From: Scylla paramamosain
Taxonomy: Eukaryota; Arthropoda; Malacostraca; Decapoda; Portunidae
Direction of reading: 5' to 3'
DNA length: 64,000 nucleotides
Assembly: GCF_035594125.1 (NCBI RefSeq)
Contig: NC_087166.1
Span: forward strand, 19,982,266 to 20,046,265
Positions 40,256 through 54,206 of the stretch are shown one piece after another. Positions within the stretch are counted from its first letter, which is position 1, and every line of letters starts with the position of its first letter. The notes beneath the pieces were generated by a model that was not told the origin of the DNA, did no database searches, and saw nothing but the letters and a program-made list of their open reading frames with translations. The position numbers and the translations under genes are program-made.

Positions 40256-41449
40256 CTACATACATGGACGGATAAGGCCCTTGTACAGAGTTAGCAGCTG
40301 GGGGGGGGGTGAGAAAAACTGGCAAAGACGTCTCAGAACACCTAACTTCATAGAAGCTGTTTTAGCTAGAGATGAGATGTGAAGTTTCCAGTTCAGATTA
40401 TAAGTAAAGGACAGACCGAGGATGTTCAGTGTAGAAGAGGGGGACAGTTGAGTGTCATTGAAGAAGAGGAGATAGTTGTCTGGAAGGTTGTGTCGAGCTG
40501 ATAGATGGAGGAATTGAGTTTTTGAGGCATTGAACAATACCAAGTTTGCTCTGCCCCAATCAGAAATTTTAGAAAGATCAGAAGTCAGGCGTTCTGTGGT
40601 TTTCCTGCGTGATATGTTTATCTCCTGAAGGCTTGGACGTCTATGAAAAGACGTGGAAAAGTGCAGGGTGGTATCATCAGCGTAGGAGTGGATAGGACAA
40701 GAAGTTTGGTTTAGAAGATCATTAATGAATAATAAGAAGAGAGTGGGTGACAGGACAGAACCCTGAGGAACACCACTGTTAATAGATTTAGGAGAAGAAC
40801 AGTGACCGTCTACCACAGCAGCAATAGAACGGTCAGAAAGGAAACTTGAGATGAAGTTACAAAGAGAAGGATAAAAACCGTATGAGGGTAGTTTGGAAAT
40901 CAAAGCTTTGTGCCAGACTCTATCAGAGGCTTTTGATATGTCCAAGGCAACAGCAAAAGTTTCACCAAAATCTCTAAAAGAGGATGACCAAGACTCAGTA
41001 AGGAAAGCCAGAAGATCACCAGTAGAGCGGCCTTGACGGAACCCATACTGGCGATCAGATAGAAGGTTGTGAAGTGATAGATGTTTAAGAATCTTCCTGT
41101 TGAGGATAGATTCAAAAACTTCAGATAGGCAGGAAATTAAAGCAATAGGACGGTAGTTTGAGGGATTAGAGCGGTCACCCTTTTTAGGAACAGGTTGAAT
41201 GTAGGCAAACTTCCAGCAAGAAGGAAAGGTAGATGTTGACAAACAGAGCTGAAAGAGTTTGACTAGGCAATGTGCAAGCACGGAGGCACAGTTTCGGAGA
41301 ACAATAGGAGGGACCCCATCAGGTCCATAAGCCTTCCGAGGGTTTAGGCCAGCGAGGGCATGGAAAATATCATTGCGAAGAATTTTAATAGGTGGCATGA
41401 AGTAGTCAGAGGGTGGAGGAGAGGGAGGAACAAGCCCAGAATCGTCCAA
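40256..41449 (-). pseudogene. J element reverse transcriptase, longest open segment (397 codons)
   Basis: Nearly complete RT domain: LNPRKAYGPDGVPPIVLRNC (about residues 35-55), PVPKKGDRSNPSNYRPIALI, QYGFRQGRSTGDLLAFL, ALDISKASDRVWHKALISKL (the usual AFD is ASD here), SGVPQGSVLSPTLFLLFIND, SYADDTTLHF (catalytic Asp pair), [20 protein letters not shown] and YKGLIRPCM. It copies the element RNA at the nick (target-primed reverse transcription). A shift near 40240 separates it from its C-terminal tail. Confidence 0.9.
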
Positions 41450-41603
41450 GGTAGTGTTTTTAGCAAAGGTTTGAGCAAAGAGTTCAGCTTTAGAAATAGA
41501 TGTGATAGCAGTGGTGCCATCTGGTTGAAGTAGAGGAGGGAACGAAGAAGAAGCAAAGTTATTGGAGATATTTTTGGCTAGATGCCAGAAATCACGAGGG
41601 GAG

Positions 41604-42782
41604 TTATATCTTGAAAGGTTTTGACATTTTAATGTAGGAGTTTTTGGCTAGTTGGAGAACAGACTTGGCATGGTTCCGGGCAGAAATATAGAGTGCATGA
41701 GATTCTCGTGATGGAAGGCTTAAGTACCTTTTATGGGCCACCTCTCTATCATATATAGCACGAGAACAAGCTGTGTTAAACCAAGGTTTAGAAGGTTTAG
41801 GATGAGAAAAAGAGTGAGGAATGTACGCCTCCATGCCAGACACTATCACCTCTGTTATGCGCTCAGCACACAAAGACGGGTCTCTGACACAGAAGCAGTA
41901 GTCATTCCAAGGGAAATCAGCAAAATACCTCCTCAGGTCCCCCCAACTGGCAGAGGCAAAACGCCAGAGGCACCTTCGCTTAGGGGGATCCTGAGGAGGG
42001 ATTGGAGTGATAGGACAAGACAAAAAGATATGAGATTGTGATCGGAGGAGCCCAACGGAGAAGAAAGGGTGACAGCATAAGCAGAAGGATTAGAGGTCAG
42101 GAAAAGATAAAAAATGTTGGGCGTATCTCCAAGACGGTCAGGAATGCGAGTAGGGTGTTGCACCAATTGCTCTAGGTCATGGAGGACAGCAAAGTTGTAG
42201 GCTAGTTCACCAGGATGGTCAGTGAAGGGAGAGGAAAGCCAAAGCTGGTGGTGAACATTGAAATCTCCAAGAATGGAGATCTCTGCAAAAGGGAAGAGGG
42301 TCAGAATGTGCTCCACTTTGGAAGTTAAGTAGTCAAAGAATTTCTTATAGACAGAGGAGTTAGGAGAGAGGTATACAGCACAGATAAATTTAGTATGAGA
42401 GTGACTCTGTAGTCGTAGCCAGATGGTGGAAAACTCGGAAGATTCAAGAGCGTGAGCACGAGAGCAGGTTAAGTCACTGTGCACGTAAACGCAGCATCCA
42501 GCTTTGGATCGAAAATGAGGATAGAGAAAGTAGGAGGAAACAGAAAAGGGGCTACTGTCAGTTGCCTCAGAGGAAAAGAAGATGAGGTTTAGAAGAGGAG
42601 AGGTGGTGTTCTACAGATTCAAAATTAGATCTTAGACCGCGAATGTTGCAGAAGTTAATGAAGAAAAAGTTGAGGGGGGTGTCAAGACACTTAGGGTCGT
42701 CGACAGAAAGGCAGTCCGACCTGGGGTCATTTATGGTCCCCTCCCCAGATGGGGACTCCGAGGCTGGTGTAGGAGTCGCCAT
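41604..42782 (-). pseudogene. J element N-terminal region: APE endonuclease and linker
   Basis: Pieces in order: start [35 protein letters not shown], then (after the 16-bp loss) [105 protein letters not shown] and [24 protein letters not shown] and SDHN are core motifs of the nicking endonuclease that opens the target DNA. A frame shift lies near 42020. Confidence 0.88.
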
Positions 42783-43059
42783 GACGATTTTAAAATTTTT
42801 GAGTGAAGGGTGTGTGTGTTATTAGGTGCTTGTAGTTTTGTGTGGAGGAAGAGAGTTGTCTTCAGAGGGCAGGCTGTGACTGCCCCCTTGTGTTGTGAGA
42901 CACAAAGGGAAACGTTCAGTGAGGTCACAGCTGGGTTTAATGATAAGTTCACAGCACCCCCTGAACAGTGCTTTAGACCTCACTGGGAGTAATTATCGTT
43001 TCGGCAGGTGTCTACTGCCTCCTCCTATGAGATACCAGTTGTCATGTTATAAGATACTG

Positions 43060-44956
43060 GTACCTGAGCCTTCCATCTCCAGAATCACCAGAATGTGCTT
43101 TATATTTATGTCTGGAACCATGCCAAGTCTGTTCTCCAGCTATCAAAAAAATCCTTCATTAATAGAACGTGTCAAAAACTTTTAAGATCTAACTCCACTC
43201 GTGACTTCTAGCACCTAGCTAGAAACATCTCCAATAATTTAGCTTCTTTCCGTCTTTTATTTCAACCAGATGGCACCACTGCTATCACATCTATCTCTGA
43301 AGTTGACCTCTTCCCTCAAACCTTTTATAAAAACTCTACCTTGGACGATGCACGGCTTGTTCCTCCCTCTCTTCAACCCTCTGACTACTTCATGCTACCT
43401 ACCTATTAAAATTCTTTGCGATGATGTTTTCCATGCCCTCGCTGGCCTAAACCGTCGGAAGGCTTAAGGACCTGATGGGATCCCCAATACTGTTCTCCGA
43501 AACTGCGTCTCCGTGCTTGCGCCTTGCCTAGTCAAATTTTTTCAACTCTGTCTGTCAACATCTAACTTTCCTTCTTGCTAGAAGTCTGCCTACATTCAGG
43601 CTGTTCCTAAAAAGGGTGACCGTTCTGTTCCCTCATACTACCGTATTATTGCTTTAATTTCCTGCCTATCTAAAGTTTTTTTTTTTTTTAATCTATCCCC
43701 AACATGAAGATTCTTAAACATCTATCACTTTAAGCTTCTTCAACCTATCACTTAACAACCTTCTATCTGATGGCCATTATGGGCTCTATCAAGGCCGCTC
43801 TTCTGGTGATCTTCTGGCTTTCCTTACTGAGTCTTGGTCATTCTCTTTTAGAGGTTTTGGTGAAATTTTCTTGTCGCCTCAGACATATCAAAAAAACTTT
43901 TGATAGAATCTGGCACAAAGCTTTGATTTCCAAACTACCCTCCTACGACTTAGACGGTGTTAGACGGTAATTGTTCTTCTACTAAATTCATTAACAGTGG
44001 TGTTCCTCAGGGTTCTGTCCTGTCAACCACTATCTTTCTTTTATTCATCAATGATCTTCTAAACCAAACATCTTGTCCTATCCACTCCTACGCCGATGAT
44101 ATCATCATTTTTTTTTTTTTAGATGTCCAATCCTCCAGGGAGTAGATAGTTAACGCAGGTAAGCCACAGAACGCTTGACTTCTGATCTCTCTAAACTTAC
44201 TGATTGGGGCAGAGCAAACTTGGTATTGTTCCGTGCCTCAAAAAACTCAATTTCTCCATCTATCAACTCAACGTAACCTTCCAGACAACTATCATCTCTT
44301 CTTCAATGACACTCATCTGTCCCCCCTCTTCTACATTGAATATCCTTGGTCTGTCCTTTTCTTATAATCTAAATTGGAAACTTCACATCTTATCTCTAGC
44401 TAAAACAGCTTCTATGAAATTAGGTGTTCTGAGACGTCTCCGCCAATTTTTTCTCAAACTCATACCGCTCTTCAAGACATGGTGAAATCAATAGCTTTTC
44501 GTCTTATCATCTCCTCTTCTCTAACTTACTGTGCTCAGCCTCTTTCTCATCGCTTCAGTGTTGCATCTCTTGCTATCTTCTCCCACTATTTTCATGTTAA
44601 CTGTTCTTCTGATCTTTCTTACTGCATGCCTTCCTTCCTCCCGCGACCTCGCTGCACAAGACTCTTCTTTCTCTCACCCCTATGCTGTACACCTCTCTAA
44701 TGCAAGAGTTAACCAGTATTCTCAATTATTCATCCCTTTCCCTGGTAAACTCTGAAACTCCCTGCCTGATTCTGTAGTTCCCTCTTCCTATGACCTGAAC
44801 TCCTTGAAGGGGGAGGTTTCATGGCACTTATCCTTTAATTTCTTATTACCGCTTTGGACCCTATTCGGGGACCGGCATCTCAGTGAGCCTTTTTGTTTAT
44901 TTATTTATTTTTGGGAGGATTTTTGTTGTCCTTGGCCGGTGTCCCTCCTACATAAA
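43060..44956 (+). pseudogene. Family J LINE, 5'-truncated, plus strand (linker to 3' end)
   Basis: Starts in the linker (YLSLPS… region, YISARNHAKSV equivalents), passes PDGxP, AALLVIFWLSLLSLGH (shifted frame over the RSTGDLL block), [34 protein letters not shown] and LSNARVNQYSQ, then the 3' UTR ending TCCCTCCTACATAAAA, followed by (CA)n. Eight or more stops and shifts. It lies head-to-head with the full-length copy ending at 43029. Confidence 0.87.
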
Positions 44957-45012
44957 ACATATACACACACATAGACACACAAACACACACACAAACACAC
45001 ACACACACAGAC

Positions 45013-45079
<67 letters not shown>
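44957..45079. repeat. (CA)n microsatellite at the J 3' end
   Basis: CA units with AGAC/AAAC variants, directly after CATAAAACATA of the J 3' end. Confidence 0.95.
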
Positions 45080-46659
<1,580 letters not shown>

Positions 46660-46755
46660 AAATATAATAACAATAATGATGATAATAATGATAATAATAA
46701 TAATGATAATAATAATAATAATAATAATAATATTGGTAATAATAATAATAATAAC

Positions 46756-46797
<42 letters not shown>

Positions 46798-46825
46798 GAT
46801 AATAATAGTAAAATAATAATAATAT
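46660..46825. repeat. (AAT)n microsatellite
   Basis: About 165 bp of AAT units with GAT, AAC and AAG variants. Confidence 0.94.
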
Positions 46826-47244
46826 TCTGCAAGGAGGCGCAGCATGATAGGAATCGAAAGAAAAATAACAAAAGGGAGACAATAAAATTCATTGACAGTT
46901 TACTAAAATGGATGACATCGGAAGACGATAGATAATGAGAGAACTTGAAAGGGTGGCACACAAAAAGGAGTGGTGGTCCATGGTCGGCGACATCACATCA
47001 CTGACGCAAATTTAACTAAGCTTACATATGTATGAATATGGTACTCAGTCGAGGCCAAAAATCAACAAATAATGTATTTAATTGTCACTGATTTGTTTAA
47101 AAGAAAAAAAAGTAATAATAATAAAATAAATAAATGAATAAAATAAAGTCAAATGAAATATGTATCTCATTGTGGTTGATGTATACAGATAGGTTATTGT
47201 TGGCCAATTAAATTCAAGCTAACGAAAATAGATAAATAAAGCTA
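46826..47244. other. Spacer, no gene recognised
   Basis: AT-rich. No domain similarity seen. Confidence 0.35.
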
Positions 47245-47685
47245 CTAAAACCACGGTCCCCAGCTACTAGAAGAAATTGTATTCGGTATACTTCCGAGAC
47301 AAAGCAATGGACGAAAAGCGAGTATATAAAAATGGTTATCACTCCGGCAGGACTCCTGGTCCGTGCTTAAATATTCATCAGTAAGTTGAGGACAAGGAAG
47401 ACGCCAGAGATTTGTTGAAGGCTGAAATACGACGTAGCGAGGCACAACTGTACGTCCAAGAAATGCGTTCCATCTAACATCCTTTCTAGATCTTTGTTTG
47501 CTGTTTTTAATGGTCACATGGCCTTCATTTTTCCACCTCTTGATCCATCTGCAAACAGTAGTGGCACTAAATCCTGTTTGCTGGGCGATGGTGCGAGCTG
47601 AATTGCCTTCCACCCACAGCTTCACGATTCTGCGTCGTTGCGCCATGTCAGTTGAAGGATGCGAACGTTTTAATTCCATTATCAT
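47245..47685 (-). CDS. Small helix-turn-helix protein, transposase-like N-terminus
   Basis: 146 codons, uninterrupted. Residues about 15-57 (AQRRRIVKLWVEGNSARTIA, then QQTGFSATTVCRWIKRW) form a homeodomain-like helix-turn-helix of the type at the N-terminus of Tc1/IS630-family transposases; the wing KNEGHVTIK follows. The C-terminal 85 residues (VPRYVVFQPSTNLWRLPCPQ…SSSWGPWF) show no catalytic DDE/DDD motif and no domain I know. It could be a remnant of a Tc1-like transposon, a repeat-borne ORF, or a host DNA-binding protein. A (TTAA)n stretch lies just upstream (47703-47725). Start at 47685 or at the internal Met at residue 14. Confidence 0.5.
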   Translation of the reverse strand: MIMELKRSHPSTDMAQRRRIVKLWVEGNSARTIAQQTGFSATTVCRWIKRWKNEGHVTIKNSKQRSRKDVRWNAFLGRTVVPRYVVFQPSTNLWRLPCPQLTDEYLSTDQESCRSDNHFYILAFRPLLCLGSIPNTISSSSWGPWF

Positions 47686-47730
47686 GTTCTTGAATGAAAT
47701 TTATTAATTAATTAATTCATTAATATAAAT

Positions 47731-49888
<2,158 letters not shown>

Positions 49889-49898
49889 TCCCCTTCCC
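49889..49898 (-). other. Polypurine tract
   Basis: On the coding strand GGGAAGGGGA abuts the 3' LTR start TGTCATG. Confidence 0.8.
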
Positions 49899-49920
49899 AA
49901 AAGAGGCGTGAGGCACCTGA

Positions 49921-50350
49921 TTAGGATGCCTCACGACTAGATGGTGCGCTGGACAAGGCATCGGCAATAATATTCTCACTGCCTTTCACATGGTGAATCT
50001 CTAAGTCACAGTCCTGTAAGACCAAGCACCACCTCATCAGCCTCTGATGGGAGTTTTTCATTTTATGCAAGAAAATGAGCGGATTGTTGTTCGGTGAAGA
50101 TCTGCACAGGCTGTCCCGTCCCTTTGACGTACACTTCAAAATGACTCAAACTCAGCACTAGGCCCAAAGCCTCTTTCTCAATAGTGCTGTAAGCCCTTTG
50201 ATATGGTAACAACTTTTTAGAATAATAGCCTATGGGGTGCTCCATTCCTTCATGTTCTTGCATTAACACACCACCCACACCATTCTGACTGGCATCCACG
50301 TACAATACAAATGTTTTTTTCATAATCAGGCATGCGCAGCACTGGGGCAC
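49921..50350 (-). pseudogene. pol: RNase H part of the gypsy pol, split by two one-base shifts
   Basis: The second piece (50350-50063) encodes KKTFVLYVDASQNGVGGVLM, GYYSKKLLPYQRAYSTIEKE and LSLSHFEVYVKG (the first catalytic Asp in YVDAS and the Glu in EKEAL). A one-base insertion at about 50088 shifts it, and the end continues from about 50100 to 49921 as PLIFLHKMKN, DLEIHHVKGSENIIADALS. ADALS is the usual RNase H end. The first shift is an extra A in the A7 run at about 50317-50323. RNase H removes the RNA strand during reverse transcription. Confidence 0.88.
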
Positions 50351-53300
50351 TGACTAACATTTTCTTAATCTCTACAAAAGCTTCCTCACAATGCTTATCC
50401 CAACAAAATTTTGACTTCTTATTCAGCAACTTGGTCAAGGGTATGGCAACATCAGAGAAATTCTTACAAAATCGCCTGTAATATCCACTGGCCCCTAAGA
50501 ATCTCAGTATCTCCTTCCTATTGGTGGGTGGAGGGAGATTTACAATGTCTTTCACCTTGGCTTCCACGGTTCTCACTTCACCTTTTCCAGCCTTGAAACC
50601 TAAGTACTCCACATTAGCTTGCACGAAATTACTTTTTGCTAAGTTGACAGTAAGGTTGGCATCATCCAGCCTCCTGAACACTTCCTCCAGCAGCTGCACA
50701 TGCTCTTCCCAACTCTCAGTGTACAACAATATATCATCTATGTACACAGAACATCCCTTCAAGCCCTTCAGTACCCTGTTCATTAACCTCTGAAAAGAAC
50801 TCCCACTGTTCTTCATCCCAAACGGAAGAACTTTGTACTGATATAATCCATCCATGGTGACAAAAGCTGATATGGCTTTTGCCCTCTCAGTGAGTCCTAC
50901 TTGCCAGTATCCCTTTAAGAAGTCAATTTTTGTTATGAAGTTGGCACTTTCCACATGATCTATACAATCATCAACTCTAGGGATAGGGTAAGCATCAGGT
51001 TTTGTCACCATGTTAACCTTCCTATAGTCCGTACAAAAACGGAAACTCTCTTGACCAGGCTTGGGCACCAGTACACATGGCAAGCTCCATGGGCTCTCAC
51101 TGGGCTCAATCAAGTCGTGTTCCAGCATATACTCTACTTCTTTTCTCATGAAATCTCTTTTCTGCGGGTTAACTCTGTAGGGATGCTGTTTGATGGGTTC
51201 AGCCTCCACAACATCCACATCGTGCACCACCACATTCGTTTTTCTCGGTGCATCAGGGAACAAAGAATTGAATCTTTCAATTATCTCCCTAATCCTTTCC
51301 TTCTTTTCTAGCTCCATGTGCCCCAGTTTATCATTTAAATTCCCTAACACAGCTGAGTTCTCTAGCACCATCCCTTCACGCCTACTCAGTTTCACTTCAG
51401 ACCACTTCTCTTCCGCTTCAGTGGTTACATTTACAACACTCACAGTTCTTACTCCTTCTACTACATCACCTCCATTTTCTCTGTCCCTTTCATGAAATGG
51501 CTTCAACATGTTTACATGACACAACTGGTTCTTTTTCTTCCTCCCTGGAGTTTTTACAATGTAATTCACATCACTCATTTTCCTCTCAATCTCCCAAGGC
51601 CCGCTGAACCTGGCTTTGAAAGGATCACCCTGCAATGGGAAAAGAACCAAGACTTTGTCCCCAGGCTGGAAAGATCTGGCCCTCGCCTTCTTGTCATACC
51701 AGCCTTTCATCTCACTCTGACTATTTTTCAAATTTTCCCGAGCAATTTCCCTAGCTCTCATCGATCTGTCCTTGAAATCAGATACATACTTCACCACAGT
51801 AGGAGGCTCCTCTGCTCCTAACCATTTTTCTTTCACCATCCTTAAAGGACCGTTCACCTCATTCCCATACACTAACTCAAATGGGCTGAAACCAGTTGAC
51901 TCCTGCACACTGTCCCTTAACGCGAACAAGGCTAGTGGCAATGCCTCATCCCACTGAACACTCATCTCCTCACAATACATCCTGAGAGTGTTTTTAAGAG
52001 TTTGGTGAAATCTTTCTACACAACCCTGAGACTGAGGATGATAAGCACTCGACAGTCTCTGTTCAACCTTTGAACCCCTTAGGATTTCCCTGAACGCGCG
52101 AGAAGTGAAATTACTTCCCTGGTCTGACTGCAACACCTTAGGAATTCCCACCCAGGAGAAAAATTTCACCAGTTCCCTCGCAATGTTCTTAGAGTTTATA
52201 CTCCTGAGAAGAATGGCCTCAGGAAACCTAGATGACATACACATAATAGTCAGCAAATACTGGTTTCCCCTCCGGGTCCTTGGTAAAGGACCTACACAGT
52301 CTATTACCACCTTACTGAAAGGCTCGTCGACCACAGGTATAGGGTAAAGGCGGGCAGGGCGAATCACCTGGTTCGGCTTGCCCACCTTCTGACACAAACC
52401 ACAAGTTTTACAAAACTCTTCCACATCACCTCTCACTCTGGGCCAGTAAAAATGACACAGGATTTTTCCTAAGGTTTTTCTGACCCCCAGGTGTCCTGCC
52501 AGATTACTTTCGTGTGCCATCTCCAAAATGTTCTTCCTATACACCCGTGGCACCACAATCCGCCTTTTCACCATCCAGTGATCAGAGGTTGGGGCTGTCA
52601 GGGGCCTCCAACTTCTCATTAATACTCCGTTATCCACATAGTAACCCACGTACTCATTGTCAAGGTCACCCAGCCTTTTAGCCTCATTCCAAATAGACTT
52701 CAAGCTTTCATCACTCTCCTGAGCTTTTATCAACTCGCTCTTTTCCACCAGAAAATCAAGGTTGGGCTCCACCTGGCCTACAACCGGCTCATCACTCGCA
52801 CACTCTGGGTTAGTTCCTTTTTCATCAGGTTCCTCAAACAGAACGCCCAGGCCTTCGTCCTCCTGCGTTGCTCCTTCGGTGTCCATGCGTTCCTTACTGG
52901 CCATCGCTCGAGTCACTGCGCAGACTGGGAACAATTCAGGCACCTCTGCCTCCCCATCTGTTGAGGGAGGGACTTCTGCCGGAGTGGTGGTTTCTGTCAT
53001 CCCTATCAGAGGGTTGTCTACCATCTGAAGTTTAGGGATAACTCGACCTCCAGCCAGGTCATTCCCGACCAGCATATCCACTCCATCTATGGGCAGTGTT
53101 TCCTTCACTCCCACCGTCACCTCTCCAGTGACGTATCCACAGTCCAGCCAAACTTTGTGCAGGGGAATACTGAACTTGCCTCCTGCACCCTTGCATGAGA
53201 CCTCTCTGCCAGTGCTGGTCTCCTCATTCCATGGGAGTACACTACTTAAGATCAGACTCTGGTTAGCTCCCGTATCCCGAAGGATTCTGATCACCTTCTC

Positions 53301-54206
53301 TGTACTTACCTCCACCTTCACTGTGCCCTTACTGATGAAGTGCTCAAAGCGCTTATCTTTCGGCGGCTCTTCTTGTATCTCTGCATTCATATTCTCCACA
53401 TACTTTATCAAGTCTCTTTGGGCGGCAACTACTCCCACTGGCTTCGGCCGTCCCTTCGGACACTGGTACTTCCTATGCCCGCTACTTCCACATCCAAGGC
53501 ACTTAACTGCACCTTCATCACCACTACCCTTCTGGTAATAGGTAGTGCTCCTGGGCCTACTCCTATAGGGCGTAGACCTCACGTTGTGGTCGGCTGGCGG
53601 GGGCATGGTGTAAGTGTGGGGAAAACTATAGTTGTTAGGGCGGGGCTGGTTTGATCTGTGGACTGATGTCGAGCTCATCTGGCGGTCATTCTTATATCTC
53701 TGATGACCATCATCTTTGTTGGAGAATGGTTTTCTCCCTCCATGGTGTTCATCTCCGTTCAGCCCATGGACCGCACAGTACTTGTCAGCTCTGCGTCCGG
53801 CTTCCATCACATCTTTCACGTCGTGGGATACGAGCTCATATTTTACACTGAGGGGCATTTCGCTCATAAATTGTTCCATCTGCATAACTCCTTTTACCTC
53901 CTCAACTGTAGTGGCTTCCTCGGCCTTCAGCCACCGGTTCAGTTTAAGGATAACCTCTCGAGCCATCCCGAGATAAGTATCACCTGGGCTTTTTGTTGTC
54001 CTGCGGAACCTTTCCCGGTACACACTCGGACATAGAAGGGTTGATCCCAACACCGCTTCCTTTACCACTTCATAATCACGCGCGTCTCGCTCACTCAAAT
54101 TCACATATACCTCTCGGGCCATTCCCTCAAATTTAGACTGGACTAGTAATGCCCAATCAGTTTTTTTCAAATTGAACGAATAAGTTTTCTTCCTCCCCTT
54201 CCACAA
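50250..54206 (-). CDS. gag-pol: Gag-Pol polyprotein: SCAN-like capsid, zinc knuckle, protease, integrase, reverse transcriptase
   Basis: 1318 codons without a stop. Domains by residue: SCAN-like/capsid region 62-145 (YRERF, LNRWLKAEEATTVEEV, MEQFMSEMP); zinc knuckle CLGCGSSGHRKYQC 236-249; protease DTG 311-313; integrase zinc domain H564, H572, C602, C605; integrase core D636, D695, E731 (D-x35-E); GPF-type module FSGPWEI 867-873; RT with D1095 (KIDF) and YIDD 1155-1158; start of RNase H. Protease precedes integrase, which precedes RT: the Ty1/copia order in an otherwise Ty3/gypsy protein. The frame opens downstream of the true Gag start; the upstream frame (54696-54157) supplies the N-terminus. 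The frame ends prematurely near residue 1296, where an extra A shifts RNase H. Confidence 0.93.
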   Translation of the reverse strand: MWKGRKKTYSFNLKKTDWALLVQSKFEGMAREVYVNLSERDARDYEVVKEAVLGSTLLCPSVYRERFRRTTKSPGDTYLGMAREVILKLNRWLKAEEATTVEEVKGVMQMEQFMSEMPLSVKYELVSHDVKDVMEAGRRADKYCAVHGLNGDEHHGGRKPFSNKDDGHQRYKNDRQMSSTSVHRSNQPRPNNYSFPHTYTMPPPADHNVRSTPYRSRPRSTTYYQKGSGDEGAVKCLGCGSSGHRKYQCPKGRPKPVGVVAAQRDLIKYVENMNAEIQEEPPKDKRFEHFISKGTVKVEVSTEKVIRILRDTGANQSLILSSVLPWNEETSTGREVSCKGAGGKFSIPLHKVWLDCGYVTGEVTVGVKETLPIDGVDMLVGNDLAGGRVIPKLQMVDNPLIGMTETTTPAEVPPSTDGEAEVPELFPVCAVTRAMASKERMDTEGATQEDEGLGVLFEEPDEKGTNPECASDEPVVGQVEPNLDFLVEKSELIKAQESDESLKSIWNEAKRLGDLDNEYVGYYVDNGVLMRSWRPLTAPTSDHWMVKRRIVVPRVYRKNILEMAHESNLAGHLGVRKTLGKILCHFYWPRVRGDVEEFCKTCGLCQKVGKPNQVIRPARLYPIPVVDEPFSKVVIDCVGPLPRTRRGNQYLLTIMCMSSRFPEAILLRSINSKNIARELVKFFSWVGIPKVLQSDQGSNFTSRAFREILRGSKVEQRLSSAYHPQSQGCVERFHQTLKNTLRMYCEEMSVQWDEALPLALFALRDSVQESTGFSPFELVYGNEVNGPLRMVKEKWLGAEEPPTVVKYVSDFKDRSMRAREIARENLKNSQSEMKGWYDKKARARSFQPGDKVLVLFPLQGDPFKARFSGPWEIERKMSDVNYIVKTPGRKKKNQLCHVNMLKPFHERDRENGGDVVEGVRTVSVVNVTTEAEEKWSEVKLSRREGMVLENSAVLGNLNDKLGHMELEKKERIREIIERFNSLFPDAPRKTNVVVHDVDVVEAEPIKQHPYRVNPQKRDFMRKEVEYMLEHDLIEPSESPWSLPCVLVPKPGQESFRFCTDYRKVNMVTKPDAYPIPRVDDCIDHVESANFITKIDFLKGYWQVGLTERAKAISAFVTMDGLYQYKVLPFGMKNSGSSFQRLMNRVLKGLKGCSVYIDDILLYTESWEEHVQLLEEVFRRLDDANLTVNLAKSNFVQANVEYLGFKAGKGEVRTVEAKVKDIVNLPPPTNRKEILRFLGASGYYRRFCKNFSDVAIPLTKLLNKKSKFCWDKHCEEAFVEIKKMLVSAPVLRMPDYEKNICIVRGCQSEWCGWCVNART

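Larger units (their letters stand above)
39730..43029 (-). mobile_element. Family J LINE, full length, best-preserved copy
   Basis: 3.3 kb, from the poly-A tail (poly-T 39730-39747) to the same 5' boundary (TGCCTCCTCCTATG) as the copy at 15013-18242. The 5' UTR of about 247 bp is followed by one ORF starting at ATG 42782: [29 protein letters not shown], then the endonuclease, RT and tail. A 16-bp loss near 42569 removes the TETQV codons that carry a catalytic Glu of the endonuclease. At least three more shifts (near 42020, 41640, 40240) break the frame. There is no second ORF and no obvious target duplication. Confidence 0.9.

Noticed and set aside
53089..53538. A separate plus-strand gene of 149 codons
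   Set aside because: It overlaps the zinc knuckle and protease codons of Gag-Pol on the other strand and has no recognisable features.
50411..53976. Plus-strand open frames of 60-149 codons across the gypsy element
   Set aside because: They are antisense shadows of the 1318-codon Gag-Pol frame and show no domain of their own.
54157..54206. A-AAA-AAC as a programmed -1 frameshift site between gag and pol
   Set aside because: The pol frame is +1 relative to gag, a -1 shift meets a stop after a few codons, and the site lies inside the capsid domain; an indel in the A run explains it better.
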